Below are positions 56,153 to 64,000 of a stretch of 64,000 nt of DNA, in pieces (the first letter of the stretch is position 1; every line of letters begins with the position of its first letter). A model generated the notes under the pieces. The model was given only the letters and a program-made list of their open reading frames with translations. It had not been told where the DNA came from and made no database searches. The stretch covers positions 1 through 64,000 of the forward strand of contig NZ_VJWL01000004.1 in NCBI RefSeq assembly GCF_007096385.1. Reading direction: 5' to 3'. Source of the DNA: Aliidiomarina halalkaliphila (GTDB lineage Bacteria > Pseudomonadota > Gammaproteobacteria > Enterobacterales > Alteromonadaceae). The translations under genes and the position numbers were made by a program.

Positions 56153-56620
56153 ATTGGATTTCACCATGTCAATGTCTTTTATCAACCACTTTAGCAAATC
56201 TTTGTTCGACATTGATGTGGCGCTATTTCCGAGACTACGACGAATTGCCAGCAACACATTTCCAAATGCTACTAGTATATCTGTGCTTTTCCCTTCTCTA
56301 CGTTCAGCTGCATAAATGGTTGACCACATAGAGTTCCAGGAAGACACCACCTCATCAGATCCAACAAGCACCAACTTAAATGACTTCTCCCGATACTCGC
56401 AAGATTTAATCTTTTTCAACGTCTCTGCTTGGCTCTTGAGGGACAAGTCCGAAAACAAGGTTGCAAAAGGTAGCAAAATTCCAAGATAGATTTGAGCTGC
56501 TTCTTCTTGTAGAGATTCCTCTATTCTGCGCTTAGTCTCCAGCTTTGACTTCAGGAGCCACCCGGCGCCGCCACCAATCAGAGTCAATAGTACAGGTACA
56601 ACATTAATGAGCCAATCCAC
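56147..56620 (-). CDS. Single-pass membrane protein (integron cassette)
   Basis: 157 residues: one N-terminal membrane helix (about 5-24, INVVPVLLTLIGGGAGWLL), then a cytoplasmic helical domain beginning KSKLETKRRIEESLQEE. No family recognised. This topology (one helix plus helical soluble domain) is common among integron cassette proteins and anti-phage membrane effectors, but function is unknown. The neighbouring 186-residue cassette has the same design. Confidence 0.65.
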   Translation of the reverse strand: MDWLINVVPVLLTLIGGGAGWLLKSKLETKRRIEESLQEEAAQIYLGILLPFATLFSDLSLKSQAETLKKIKSCEYREKSFKLVLVGSDEVVSSWNSMWSTIYAAERREGKSTDILVAFGNVLLAIRRSLGNSATSMSNKDLLKWLIKDIDMVKSNV

Positions 56621-56638
56621 TGCCGGTTACTCCTTGAT

Positions 56639-56726
56639 GTTTAACTAACGCCCGCAGCACGCGCGGCTTTGTAGTGAAGGCGAAGCCGCAACGGAAAAGC
56701 CGTCGCTGTGGCTGGCCTTGTTATGG
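56639..56726 (-). other. attC site of the 186-aa cassette
   Basis: Minus strand: inverse core CCATAAC (56726-56720), long arms GGCCAGCCACAGCGACGGC.../...GCCGCGCGTGCTGCGGGC, and end GCGTTAGTTAAAC. CCATAAC is the exact complement of core GTTATGG (57309-57303) before the gene. A four-base duplication (GTTA-GTTA) lies at the junction with the next cassette. Confidence 0.8.
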
Positions 56727-57281
56727 CTTAATTTCATTGGCTGCAACCTTAAACGCCTCTCGCAAACTATTTTGGACTTTAGGAAGCTCCTCATCTGCTT
56801 TTTCCCAAAGCTCCGTCATTGCGCTTCCAATCCAGTCTTTACCAAGACCACTTTTCTGCATATTTGCCGCATTTATCACCTTATAGAACATCGAGTGCTG
56901 ACTAAGTAGCTCGTCAATAATTTCGCATGACTGGTCATCTAGCCACAACCGAGCAAGTAAGTACTTTTCCCTGAACCCCCTGACTTTCTCTTCAAGCTCT
57001 GGGATACGTTCAGGTTCCACATTGCCTTGCATTTGCACAGCATACTTTGTGGCCTGCTCTGCAAGAACTGATTGTTCATATAGCGATGCTATTGCTTCAA
57101 GCTTCCTAACGTAGAGTTTTTCAAAAATAAAGTTACTCTTTTGAGCCTCAGTTATCAGTCGCTGCTCAAATTGCTTAAAGTCCTTGTTGAGAAAATGAAG
57201 AATAATCGAACGCGAAAGAAAGCCAAGGGCGGTCATCAATAATGCGCTGCCACCAGCAAGAATCAACATTTCCTGAATCAT
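56721..57281 (-). CDS. Single-pass membrane protein, second (integron cassette)
   Basis: 186 residues: membrane helix at about 5-30 (MLILAGGSALLMTALGFLSRSIILHF), then an extended helical, charged cytoplasmic part (LITEAQKSNFIFEKLYVRKLEAIASLYE). No family recognised. An alternative start is Met5. The layout is similar to the 157-residue cassette next to it, but the sequences do not look alike beyond topology. Confidence 0.65.
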   Translation of the reverse strand: MIQEMLILAGGSALLMTALGFLSRSIILHFLNKDFKQFEQRLITEAQKSNFIFEKLYVRKLEAIASLYEQSVLAEQATKYAVQMQGNVEPERIPELEEKVRGFREKYLLARLWLDDQSCEIIDELLSQHSMFYKVINAANMQKSGLGKDWIGSAMTELWEKADEELPKVQNSLREAFKVAANEIKP

Positions 57282-57302
57282 TCATTTACTCCATCTGGAG
57301 AG

Positions 57303-57363
57303 CCATAACGCCGCCAGCAGAGGCGCGAGCTTGCGAGCGTCCTGCTAACTGGCTTTGCTAAAT
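57303..57363 (-). other. attC site of the 169-aa cassette
   Basis: 61 bp on the minus strand: inverse core ATTTAGC (57363-57357; one mismatch from the ATTTAAC expected from core GTTAAAT before the gene), GCCAG/CTGGC arms, the GGACGCTCGCAAGCTCGCGCC middle shared with the HEPN cassette attC, and core GTTATGG (57309-57303). Confidence 0.8.
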
Positions 57364-57873
57364 CTAGCCGCAACCAATACCAATAGAGCCGTCGGACTTA
57401 ATCCATACCCCAATTCGACAGCCCGTAATAGTATTCCCGGTCATGATCATTCCGCCTATCTGTAAAGACTGGCCATCGTTATTGATAAGCGCTGGCTCTA
57501 CTCCGGCATACCTTACGAAGTGGCCTGTTGGCGTGTACAGTTCGGCAGCCGTCTTCAGCGCCGCAGCCCCTTCTCTCCTTATCTCGAATAGTGTCTGACC
57601 TCCCAAACGACATACCGTCATCTTGTCGGGATGATCGAGTTCTATACCTGCCTTTTTACCTTCAGGTGTTGCGAACAATTGCGAACCAACAACTTTCGCC
57701 AAATAAGTACCATCTGAGTGGTAGATCGGGATTTGAGTCGAAAAGCCAGCTTCTTGAAGACGCACAACCTCTATGAGAGGCGTATCATCGAACTGAAGTA
57801 TCGTGGGACAGTTTATAAACTTGTTAGTACCAAGCTCAACTTGGGGAGCGTGTTGAAATACGAGCTTTTCCAT
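57364..57873 (-). CDS. Hypothetical protein (integron cassette, 169 aa)
   Basis: Start at 57873 (MEKLVFQHAPQVELG) has AAAGGACG upstream; the frame is open 13 codons further. Predominantly beta-rich, soluble, no signal peptide (PLIEVVRLQEAGFSTQIPIY, TVCRLGGQTLFEIRR), ending in a Gly-rich strand (GVWIKSDGSIGIGCG). Not recognised; no catalytic motif seen. Cassette borders on both sides. Confidence 0.65.
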   Translation of the reverse strand: MEKLVFQHAPQVELGTNKFINCPTILQFDDTPLIEVVRLQEAGFSTQIPIYHSDGTYLAKVVGSQLFATPEGKKAGIELDHPDKMTVCRLGGQTLFEIRREGAAALKTAAELYTPTGHFVRYAGVEPALINNDGQSLQIGGMIMTGNTITGCRIGVWIKSDGSIGIGCG

Positions 57874-57894
57874 AGAAACGTCCTTTATTATGTG

Positions 57895-57942
57895 ATTTAA
57901 CGCCGCCATCACGCGCTTGTCGCGTGCATGGCATTGTTAGCA
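57895..57942 (-). other. attC site of the 588-aa cassette
   Basis: Short (48 bp) site on the minus strand: inverse core TGCTAAC (57942-57936), arms GCCATGCACGCG / CGCGTGATGGC with loop ACAAG, and core GTTAAAT (57901-57895). The inverse core is the exact complement of GTTAGCA (59732-59726) before the gene. Confidence 0.8.
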
Positions 57943-57945
57943 ATA

Positions 57946-59712
57946 TTACTCGATACAATATATTATTGGTCTTGCGTTCATATCTTTGACCGCATGCGCG
58001 AAGGAAGAAATAATCCATAGTAGCTGGACAATATTACCTCTCACAGGCTTTCCTTCTTTTATTTTATTAAACTCGCCTGTAATGTCTGAGACCGAAAGAA
58101 ATGAACAGCATAAGATGCAGCTGCGATTGAGCTTGTAGTCCTTAAGCAAATTCGCCAGATACCAATCGAAATCATCGATATTTCCCTTTCGTATCCTGGG
58201 TATTTTTGTTTGTATACCTTTCCCAGACTTGTAATAATCTTTAAAGGTTTTGTCTAATTTCGATAACATAGCATTCGCATCAAAATACATGTTTCCAAGG
58301 TTCTTAATTCCTTGGCCCACAACATCGTGCAAGTTGCTGGCTGATGTACTGGGATCGCCGTGTTTTGAGTGAATAAAGCATATGTTTGAGTTCTCTTTAT
58401 TAAAGGTTATATGATCAGCCCACTCATCACCCAGGTCATCACAGAATATATAATCATCTTCCGCATGAATTTTCTCAATAACATCAAACATTGAGTCTTC
58501 TGTAAAATTTTCACTTTCTTCCGTAAAGCTGCCTTTTTCCGAGTTGACGGCAGGAATTTCTTCTATTGGTTGAAGTATCTCAAGAATGTTATCGATTTCT
58601 GAAATCCCTGAAGAATCCTCGAAGCACGACCCCATAAAGTACATATATTTTGGGTCTTCAAAAGTGATACTATAAAACCCGTGCTTAACAATATACTTTT
58701 GAAGAGTTATTAACTTCCCGTTTTCTGACACACGGAACTTTGCAAGGTATTTTGAATATAATGTTAGGCTTTTCTTGTTGGCTCTAACCCGAGAGCCGTC
58801 ATTAACACCCATGATGTTTAAGTCTGAATCTATCTCGTATACTTTCTCCAGTGCAGACTCTAGATGTTTGTAGACACGATTGGAAACGCGGATGACTTTT
58901 CCTTTCTTTGTTTTATATTTTACTGAAACTCCATCCTTCTTAAGGCGATCAAACAAAGAATGACTCTCTATAAGAATGGCATTAGGCGAACAAATCGTTA
59001 AGACTTCGCTTAGCTCTACTTTACTTGCGAAAGCATCTAGAAAATTTGTATTGCTAGGGGATTCTATTAGATTGATTTGCTCGTAAACCCATTCAGCGAC
59101 ATTATCGAGTGTTTCTCTACTAGATGATTCAACAACCCGGCCAGTTCCTGATATAGATCGTGTTTTAGCCCCTTGCCGGAGCTTAAAGTAGTAGGGAATT
59201 GATCTTCCTGCTGAGTGAGTAGAAAGTAATCCTTTTAAGTCAGCCGCCTCATATGATCTAGATCTCATTGCGCGATCTGAAACAGTCATATTTCTAAGCG
59301 CCAACCTCTGAAACTCTACATCATCATCAGAGAATGATGATGAAAATTCCTTGCTTCCGACAAGCGTAAACTTTTCGTCCATCAGGTCAAATATGTTGGC
59401 GCAGCTCTTCTTCAGAACAGCAAGGTAGTCGCCAATCTCAATGATCAGTATAAATGCATAAATTTTGTCTTCGAAATCATCGTCTAAGAAATAAACTGGC
59501 CGACTAGAAGGAAATACCCTAGCTGAATAGACATAACTTAAACTTTGTTCGTCTAAACTCCGCTCCTGCCTAAATTCATCAATTACAAATCCACTATCGG
59601 GATTCATATTGTCAGAGGCAGTGTCCAAGATAGTTTTAACTAGCTCATCTTCTACAGGATCATTGACTCTGTAAAATTGTGCATTCTTAGTCAATCTGAG
59701 TCTTTCTGGCAC
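57946..59712 (-). CDS. Large hypothetical protein of the first cassette (588 aa)
   Basis: GTG start at 59712 with a perfect AGGAGG seven bases upstream. 588 residues, soluble, acidic and AT-rich in codon use compared with the flanking chromosome. No motif of a known enzyme is visible. NICFIHSKHGDPSTSASNLHDVVGQGIKNL near 445-475 is loosely like a segment of the 'sporadically distributed' TIGR04141/DUF6119 proteins, but the match is weak. The C-terminal part is Cys-rich (RSCILCCSFLSVSD). Unusually long for a single integron cassette. First gene after repeat copy B. Confidence 0.7.
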   Translation of the reverse strand: MPERLRLTKNAQFYRVNDPVEDELVKTILDTASDNMNPDSGFVIDEFRQERSLDEQSLSYVYSARVFPSSRPVYFLDDDFEDKIYAFILIIEIGDYLAVLKKSCANIFDLMDEKFTLVGSKEFSSSFSDDDVEFQRLALRNMTVSDRAMRSRSYEAADLKGLLSTHSAGRSIPYYFKLRQGAKTRSISGTGRVVESSSRETLDNVAEWVYEQINLIESPSNTNFLDAFASKVELSEVLTICSPNAILIESHSLFDRLKKDGVSVKYKTKKGKVIRVSNRVYKHLESALEKVYEIDSDLNIMGVNDGSRVRANKKSLTLYSKYLAKFRVSENGKLITLQKYIVKHGFYSITFEDPKYMYFMGSCFEDSSGISEIDNILEILQPIEEIPAVNSEKGSFTEESENFTEDSMFDVIEKIHAEDDYIFCDDLGDEWADHITFNKENSNICFIHSKHGDPSTSASNLHDVVGQGIKNLGNMYFDANAMLSKLDKTFKDYYKSGKGIQTKIPRIRKGNIDDFDWYLANLLKDYKLNRSCILCCSFLSVSDITGEFNKIKEGKPVRGNIVQLLWIISSFAHAVKDMNARPIIYCIE

Positions 59713-59725
59713 TATCCTACCTCCT

Positions 59726-60058
59726 TGCTAACATTGTATTACTAAGTACACCGCATATCCCAGATACACCCTTCACGCACAATAACAACCAAACAATGCA
59801 TGCTAATTAACATCACAACGCAAAGCTAAAACCCTTGTGTCTTGGACATCCGCCAGCATAAACACGCAAAATCACGCACGATATACAGAAACAAAACGAG
59901 CAAGTGTTACCACCAGAAACGACTAAGAAAGGCTCTTCCTTGAGTTAATTGAGGAAACTACGTGAGCGGGCTCTTGGCAGTGGGTTTTTCACTGCGTTCG
60001 CTTCGCCATAATCCGTCGGCGTGCGCTTTTGTTAATTACCTAACTTATAAGATTGTTG
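59726..60058 (-). repeat. Direct repeat copy B of the 335-bp element
   Basis: Second copy of the element at 40843-41178. On the minus strand it begins near TATAAGTTAGGT (core 60044-60038) and ends in GTTAGCA (59732-59726), immediately before the ribosome site of the 588-residue gene. It lies between the gcvP terminator and the first cassette, where an integron would have its attI site and cassette promoter. No integrase gene lies beside it. Confidence 0.8.
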
Positions 60059-60092
60059 CAGAGGCTACAAGAAAAACTGTAAAGGTATAAAA

Positions 60093-60114
60093 AAAGAGGC
60101 CCGAAGGCCTCTTT
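60093..60114 (-). terminator. Terminator of gcvP
   Basis: GAGGCC (60096-60101), CGAA tetraloop, GGCCTC (60106-60111), flanked by AAA/TTT that extend the stem; on the minus strand the right arm is followed by a T-run. It isolates the gcv operon from the island. Confidence 0.88.
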
Positions 60115-60146
60115 CTGTATTGTTTGCTACCGAACAGCTAAACCAC

Positions 60147-63029
60147 CTACTCCTGATAAGCCGACAACGGTGGGCAGCTGCACATAAAGTTGCGGTCGCC
60201 GTATACGTCGTCGATGCGGTTTACGCTTGGCCAGAATTTATGGTCGCGTAACCAGGCTTTCGGGAATACGGCTTGTTCGATGCTGTATGGGCGGTCCCAC
60301 GCTTCGGTGATGTCCGCTAAGGTATGCGGTGCATTCACTAATGGGTTCGCCTCTAACGTCCACTCGCCTTTGGCTACTTGCTCGATTTCTTGGCGAATCG
60401 CGATCATGGCATCACAGAAGCGATCCATTTCTGCTTTCGATTCCGATTCCGTTGGCTCGATCATCAGCGTGCCCGCAACTGGGAACGACATGGTCGGCGA
60501 ATGGAAGCCATAATCTTGCAAGCGCTTGGCCACGTCGATTTCAGCAATGCCGGTGGCGTCTTTTAGCGGGCGCAAGTCGATAATGCACTCGTGGGCCACG
60601 CGGTCGTTACGGCCGGTGTACAGCACTGGGAAGTGCTCTTTTAAGCGCTTGGCCATATAGTTGGCGTTGAGCATGGCTACTTCCGTAGCTTTGCGTAAGC
60701 CAGCGCTGCCCATCATCACGATATACATCCATGAGATGGGTAGAATGCTCGCGCTACCAAATGGTGCTGCGGATACCGCCGGGTTGCCGGTTGCCAAGCC
60801 TTCGCCGTCGAGCAGCGTATGGCCCGGTAAGAACGGTGCCAAGTGGCTCTTCACGCCGATAGGGCCCATACCCGGGCCACCGCCGCCGTGCGGGATACAG
60901 AAGGTTTTGTGCAGGTTCAAGTGGGATACGTCTGAGCCGATATAGCCCGGCGAAGTTACACCCACTTGCGCGTTCATATTGGCGCCGTCCATATACACCT
61001 GACCACCAAACTCATGCACGATGTCGCAGATCTCGCGAATCTTCTCTTCGTACACGCCGTGGGTCGACGGGTAAGTCACCATGGCGCAGCTGAGTTGGTC
61101 TTTCACTTCTTCAGCTTTGGCGCGCAAATCAGCAATATCCACGTTACCGTTTTTATCACAGGCTACCACGATCACTTTCATGCCGGCCATTTGTGCAGAC
61201 GCCGGATTGGTGCCGTGGGCAGAATCAGGAATCAAACAGATATTGCGATGGCCTTCGCCACGGCTGGCGTGATAGCGATGAATCGCCAACAAGCCGGCGT
61301 ATTCGCCTTGGGCACCGGAGTTTGGTTGCATCGACATAGCGTCGTAGCCGGTAATATCTACCAGCCAGGTTGACAGCGTATGCAACAACTCTTGATAGCC
61401 TTGGGCTTGATCCAATGGGCAGAACGGGTGCAACCCACCAAACTCTGGCCAAGTCACTGGAATCATTTCCGCGGTGGCGTTGAGTTTCATGGTGCACGAG
61501 CCCAATGAAATCATGCTGTGGTTCAGCGCTAAATCTTTGTTCTCGAGCTGTTTGATATAACGCAGCATCTCGGTTTCTGAGTGATACTGGTTAAACACTT
61601 CGTGGGTCAGAATTGCTGAGGTACGCGCAAGCGCTGCTGGAATCGATTCCACCCCTTGTGCTTCTGAATCCAGTGCAGCTACATCGAGGCCGTGGCCTTC
61701 GCCTAAGATCACATCAAACAAAGTAGCGATATCGTGGCGGGTTTTGGCTTCATCCACGCTGATACCCAATAGGCCTGGGCGATCGGTGCGGAAGTTCACT
61801 TCGGCGTCTTTGGCGCGGGCTAAAATGGCGTCGCGCTGTTCGCCACTGGCTTCGATGGTTAAGGTATCAAAATAATGATGATGTACCGGTGAGAAACCGT
61901 TTTTGCTCAAACCTAAGGCCAAAATATCGGTTAACCGATGAATGCGATCAGCGATGGTTCTTAAGCCTTCTGGGCCATGGTACACGGCGTAGAACGACGC
62001 GATGTTGGCCAGTAACACCTGCGCGGTACAGATGTTCGAGGTCGCTTTCTCACGACGGATATGTTGCTCGCGGGTTTGCATCGCCATACGCAAGGCCACA
62101 CGGCCTCGTGAATCTTTGGAAACACCAATTACACGGCCTGGCAGCGCACGCTTGAACTTCTCGCGGGTGGCGAAGAAAGCAGCGTGTGGACCACCGTAAC
62201 CCATAGGTACACCAAAGCGCTGGGCCGAACCGAATACCATGTCGGCACCCATTTCGCCTGGCGATTTGGTGGCTACTAGCGCCATTAAATCAGAGGCAAC
62301 GGCGACCAAGCCTTTGTTGCTCTGGATTTCTGCGATCACGTCGGTGAGATCCAGCAGTTCGCCATCGGCGGCAGGGCTTTGGAACAGAGCGCCAAACACA
62401 TCGTGCTTGCCCGCTTCATGCCATGGGCCTTGAATCACTTCAAAACCAAACATTTCGGCACGAGCTTTTACTACGTCGATGGTTTGTGGAAATACGTTGT
62501 CGGCCACAAAGAATGCGTTCGACTTAGATTTGCTCACACGCTGGGCCATCGCCATGGCTTCGGCGGCGGCGGTGGCTTCGTCGAGCAACGAGGCAGACGC
62601 CAACTCAAGACCGGTCAGGTCGATGGTCATTTGTTGGAAGTTCAAAATGGCTTGCAAGCGGCCTTGGGCAATCTCTGGCTGATAAGGCGTGTACGCCGTA
62701 TACCAACCTGGGTTTTCCAGCACGTTGCGCAAGATGACGTTTGGCAACAAGGTGTCGTAGTACCCAAGCCCGATAAAGCTTTTAAATACTTTGTTTTTCT
62801 TGGCGATGGTTTTCAAACGCGCCAGAGCGTCACGCTCTGTCATGGATTCGCCGATCGCCAAAAACGGGTCGCGCAAAATGGAGCCTGGAACGGTTTGTGC
62901 CGTCATCGCTTCCAGTGATTCGGCGCCCACGTATGCCAGCATATCCTGCTGTTCATTTTCATCCGGACCAATATGACGCGCCACAAATTCATCGTGACGT
63001 TCGAGCTGCTTTAGAGATTTACTGCTCAT
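60147..63029 (-). CDS. gcvP: Glycine dehydrogenase (decarboxylating), P protein
   Basis: PLP-dependent P protein of the glycine cleavage system, 960 residues (957 in E. coli). N-terminal [17 protein letters not shown], the mid-protein [13 protein letters not shown], and the PLP lysine in [18 protein letters not shown] near 705 are diagnostic, as is [11 protein letters not shown]. It works with lipoyl-GcvH and GcvT, encoded just upstream. A hairpin between gcvH and gcvP may lower its expression relative to gcvH. Intact; the island insertion lies beyond its terminator. Confidence 0.96.
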   Translation of the reverse strand: MSSKSLKQLERHDEFVARHIGPDENEQQDMLAYVGAESLEAMTAQTVPGSILRDPFLAIGESMTERDALARLKTIAKKNKVFKSFIGLGYYDTLLPNVILRNVLENPGWYTAYTPYQPEIAQGRLQAILNFQQMTIDLTGLELASASLLDEATAAAEAMAMAQRVSKSKSNAFFVADNVFPQTIDVVKARAEMFGFEVIQGPWHEAGKHDVFGALFQSPAADGELLDLTDVIAEIQSNKGLVAVASDLMALVATKSPGEMGADMVFGSAQRFGVPMGYGGPHAAFFATREKFKRALPGRVIGVSKDSRGRVALRMAMQTREQHIRREKATSNICTAQVLLANIASFYAVYHGPEGLRTIADRIHRLTDILALGLSKNGFSPVHHHYFDTLTIEASGEQRDAILARAKDAEVNFRTDRPGLLGISVDEAKTRHDIATLFDVILGEGHGLDVAALDSEAQGVESIPAALARTSAILTHEVFNQYHSETEMLRYIKQLENKDLALNHSMISLGSCTMKLNATAEMIPVTWPEFGGLHPFCPLDQAQGYQELLHTLSTWLVDITGYDAMSMQPNSGAQGEYAGLLAIHRYHASRGEGHRNICLIPDSAHGTNPASAQMAGMKVIVVACDKNGNVDIADLRAKAEEVKDQLSCAMVTYPSTHGVYEEKIREICDIVHEFGGQVYMDGANMNAQVGVTSPGYIGSDVSHLNLHKTFCIPHGGGGPGMGPIGVKSHLAPFLPGHTLLDGEGLATGNPAVSAAPFGSASILPISWMYIVMMGSAGLRKATEVAMLNANYMAKRLKEHFPVLYTGRNDRVAHECIIDLRPLKDATGIAEIDVAKRLQDYGFHSPTMSFPVAGTLMIEPTESESKAEMDRFCDAMIAIRQEIEQVAKGEWTLEANPLVNAPHTLADITEAWDRPYSIEQAVFPKAWLRDHKFWPSVNRIDDVYGDRNFMCSCPPLSAYQE

Positions 63030-63099
63030 TGACCTAATACCTGCGTTGCTTCAGCGTGTACGAACAAGTTGCCCTGTTCTTGGATTAATGAACAACAAA

Positions 63100-63118
63100 G
63101 CCCCGGCGAAACCGGGGC
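63100..63118 (-). terminator. Hairpin between gcvH and gcvP
   Basis: GCCCCGG (63100-63106) and CCGGGGC (63112-63118) form a strong 7-bp GC stem, 19 bp after the gcvH stop; on the minus strand only a short TTTG follows. More likely a partial terminator or mRNA-stability element than full termination. Confidence 0.55.
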
Positions 63119-63136
63119 CTTGCTGTGTTCAAACTA

Positions 63137-63526
63137 TTAGTCTTCTTCGATAGAAGCGGCGTAACCTTCTGCGTCGAGCAGGCCAGCAACTTCGCTTTCA
63201 TCGTCGGCTTTAATCTTAAATAACCAGCCGTCTCCAAATGGGTCGTTGTTGACCAATTCTGGAGAGTCTTCCAGTTCTTCGTTCACGGCAATGATTTCGC
63301 CCGCGATTGGTGCATAGATATCAGACGCCGCTTTCACTGACTCTGCTACGGCACAGTCGTCACCCGCGGCAACGTTGTCGCCTACTTCTGGGAGCTCAAC
63401 GAACACCATGTCGCCAAGAAGCTCTTGCGCGTGGTCGGTGATGCCTACGGTGTATACGCCATCGCCTTCATCGCGAATCCATTCGTGGGTTGAGGCATAT
63501 TTTAATTCGTTTGGTACGTTGCTCAT
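63137..63526 (-). CDS. gcvH: Glycine cleavage system H protein
   Basis: Lipoyl carrier protein, 129 residues from the Met at 63526 ([16 protein letters not shown]), which has AAGGGT upstream; the frame is open further to 63616 but that part overlaps gcvT. The lipoylated Lys is in [30 protein letters not shown] is the typical C-terminal block. It shuttles the aminomethyl group between GcvP and GcvT. Confidence 0.96.
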   Translation of the reverse strand: MSNVPNELKYASTHEWIRDEGDGVYTVGITDHAQELLGDMVFVELPEVGDNVAAGDDCAVAESVKAASDIYAPIAGEIIAVNEELEDSPELVNNDPFGDGWLFKIKADDESEVAGLLDAEGYAASIEED

Positions 63527-63581
63527 GTTGTAACCCTTGTGTCCAAAGACTAAGTCCGTTGAAAAAAATGTGTGCTGAAGT

Positions 63582-64000
63582 TTACGCGGAAACAACCGCC
63601 TTGCCATGACGAACAAAGGAGGGTTTCACCACCTTTACTGTAACCATTTTTTTGCGCATTTCCACTTGTGCGGTATCACCTACTGGCTGCGGTACCCGCG
63701 CCATAGCAATACTGTATCCAAGCGTGGGTGAGAAGGTGCCTGACGTAATCACGCCTTCGCCGCCTTCTACAATCACTTTCAGCCCGGCACGAAGAACACC
63801 TTTTTCTTCCATTACCAAACCGATGAGCTTTTCTGTGCCCGCGGCTTTTTGTGCTTCTAGGGCTTCGCGACCCACGAAATTGCGATCCGCCGGCTCAAAG
63901 GCCACCGACCACGCCATATTCGCCGCCAGTGGAGAAACCTCTTCGTTCATGTCTTGGCCGTAAAGGTTCATGCCCGCTTCCAAACGCAGGGTATCACGGG
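63582..64000 (-). CDS. gcvT: Aminomethyltransferase, T protein (5' part outside the window)
   Basis: The last ~139 residues of GcvT, the tetrahydrofolate-dependent T protein. The frame is open to the window edge, and the codons before the first Met read [17 protein letters not shown], a conserved GcvT block, so the true start lies beyond 64000. [15 protein letters not shown] and a C-terminal barrel domain are typical. First gene of the gcv operon; a glycine riboswitch, if present, would be outside the window. Confidence 0.93.
   Translation of the reverse strand, partial: RDTLRLEAGMNLYGQDMNEEVSPLAANMAWSVAFEPADRNFVGREALEAQKAAGTEKLIGLVMEEKGVLRAGLKVIVEGGEGVITSGTFSPTLGYSIAMARVPQPVGDTAQVEMRKKMVTVKVVKPSFVRHGKAVVSA

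Larger units (their letters stand above)
40269..60058. mobile_element. Accessory defence island: integrase-less cassette array plus type I R-M locus
   Basis: All supported genes are on the minus strand, between two core loci. Two 333-336-bp direct repeats (40843-41178 and 59726-60058) frame most of it. Cassette-type genes with attC-like sites occupy 59726-53022 and 40849-40269; an R-M locus lies between. Gene content (lone membrane proteins, OLD ATPase, CHAT protease, HEPN-type protein, R-M) and AT-rich, irregular spacing differ from the flanks. No integrase, transposase or phage gene is present inside. By the standard naming the cassette part is a CALIN. Confidence 0.75.

Noticed and set aside
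59726-60146. Integron integrase gene next to repeat copy B
   Set aside because: No frame of suitable length or with tyrosine-recombinase motifs exists between the first cassette and the gcvP terminator, on either strand.
63526-64000. Glycine riboswitch of the gcv operon
   Set aside because: It would lie upstream of gcvT, whose start is beyond the window edge; nothing like it is seen between gcvT, gcvH and gcvP.

Overview
The window reads as chromosome of a marine gammaproteobacterium of the order Alteromonadales, most like Idiomarinaceae. This placement is inferred from gene content, not from an rRNA comparison: rrn leader with boxA, BamD, ClpB of 857 residues, speB-speA, NhaD, AceB/AceA/AceK, several secreted peptidases and amidohydrolases, and a gcv operon. 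About 48 protein genes, one tRNA and the promoter/leader of an rRNA operon can be supported.

Layout. 1-350: promoter and leader of an rRNA operon reading leftward out of the window. 359-5723 (minus): pssA, clpB (with a heat-shock promoter), pgeF and rluD. 5846-6568: bamD, divergent from them. 6607-9801 (minus): luxR-type regulator, DUF1285, nadE, glnB. 10109-13465 (plus): secreted amidohydrolase, DUF3369 response regulator, pdxH. 13512-18599: an LDH2-type dehydrogenase, then pfkA and the agmatine route to putrescine (speB-speA, overlapping start and stop). 18791-20960: tRNA-Phe, then nhaD behind a structured leader and between two hairpin-rich intergenic elements. 21137-26974: glyoxylate shunt aceB-aceA, with convergent aceK and a LysR regulator divergent from aceK. 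27047-39965: subtilisin-like protease, TolB-propeller/amidohydrolase fusion, GntP permease, MFS transporter, two membrane proteins of unknown role, M28 peptidase, and a class-C beta-lactamase-fold hydrolase.

40269-60058 is an accessory defence island on the minus strand, between the serine hydrolase and gcvP. It is framed by two roughly 335-bp direct repeats, followed at its low-coordinate end by one more cassette. Two parts can be told apart. (i) Integron gene cassettes without an integrase (a CALIN, a cluster of attC sites lacking an integrase): each gene is followed by an attC-like hairpin site. For five of seven cassettes the 7-bp core before the gene is the exact reverse complement of the inverse core after it. 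Cassette products are a protein with a HEPN-type R-x4-H motif, a 588-residue unknown, a 169-residue unknown, two one-helix membrane proteins, an OLD-type ATPase/TOPRIM nuclease and a coiled-coil CHAT protease. (ii) A type I restriction-modification locus (hsdM, hsdS, hsdR) led by an unusual pair: a one-domain specificity subunit and an HsdM paralogue with broken catalytic motifs. It also holds an ExK nuclease-domain protein and an AlbA_2-type putative ATP-binding protein, and has repeat-rich control regions before the operon and before hsdR.

60147-64000 (minus): gcvT (partial), gcvH, gcvP of the glycine cleavage system.

The housekeeping part is ordinary. The parts worth attention are the integrase-less cassette array with its duplicated repeat, the degenerate methylase/half-specificity pair, the phased repeats before hsdR, and the nhaD leader.
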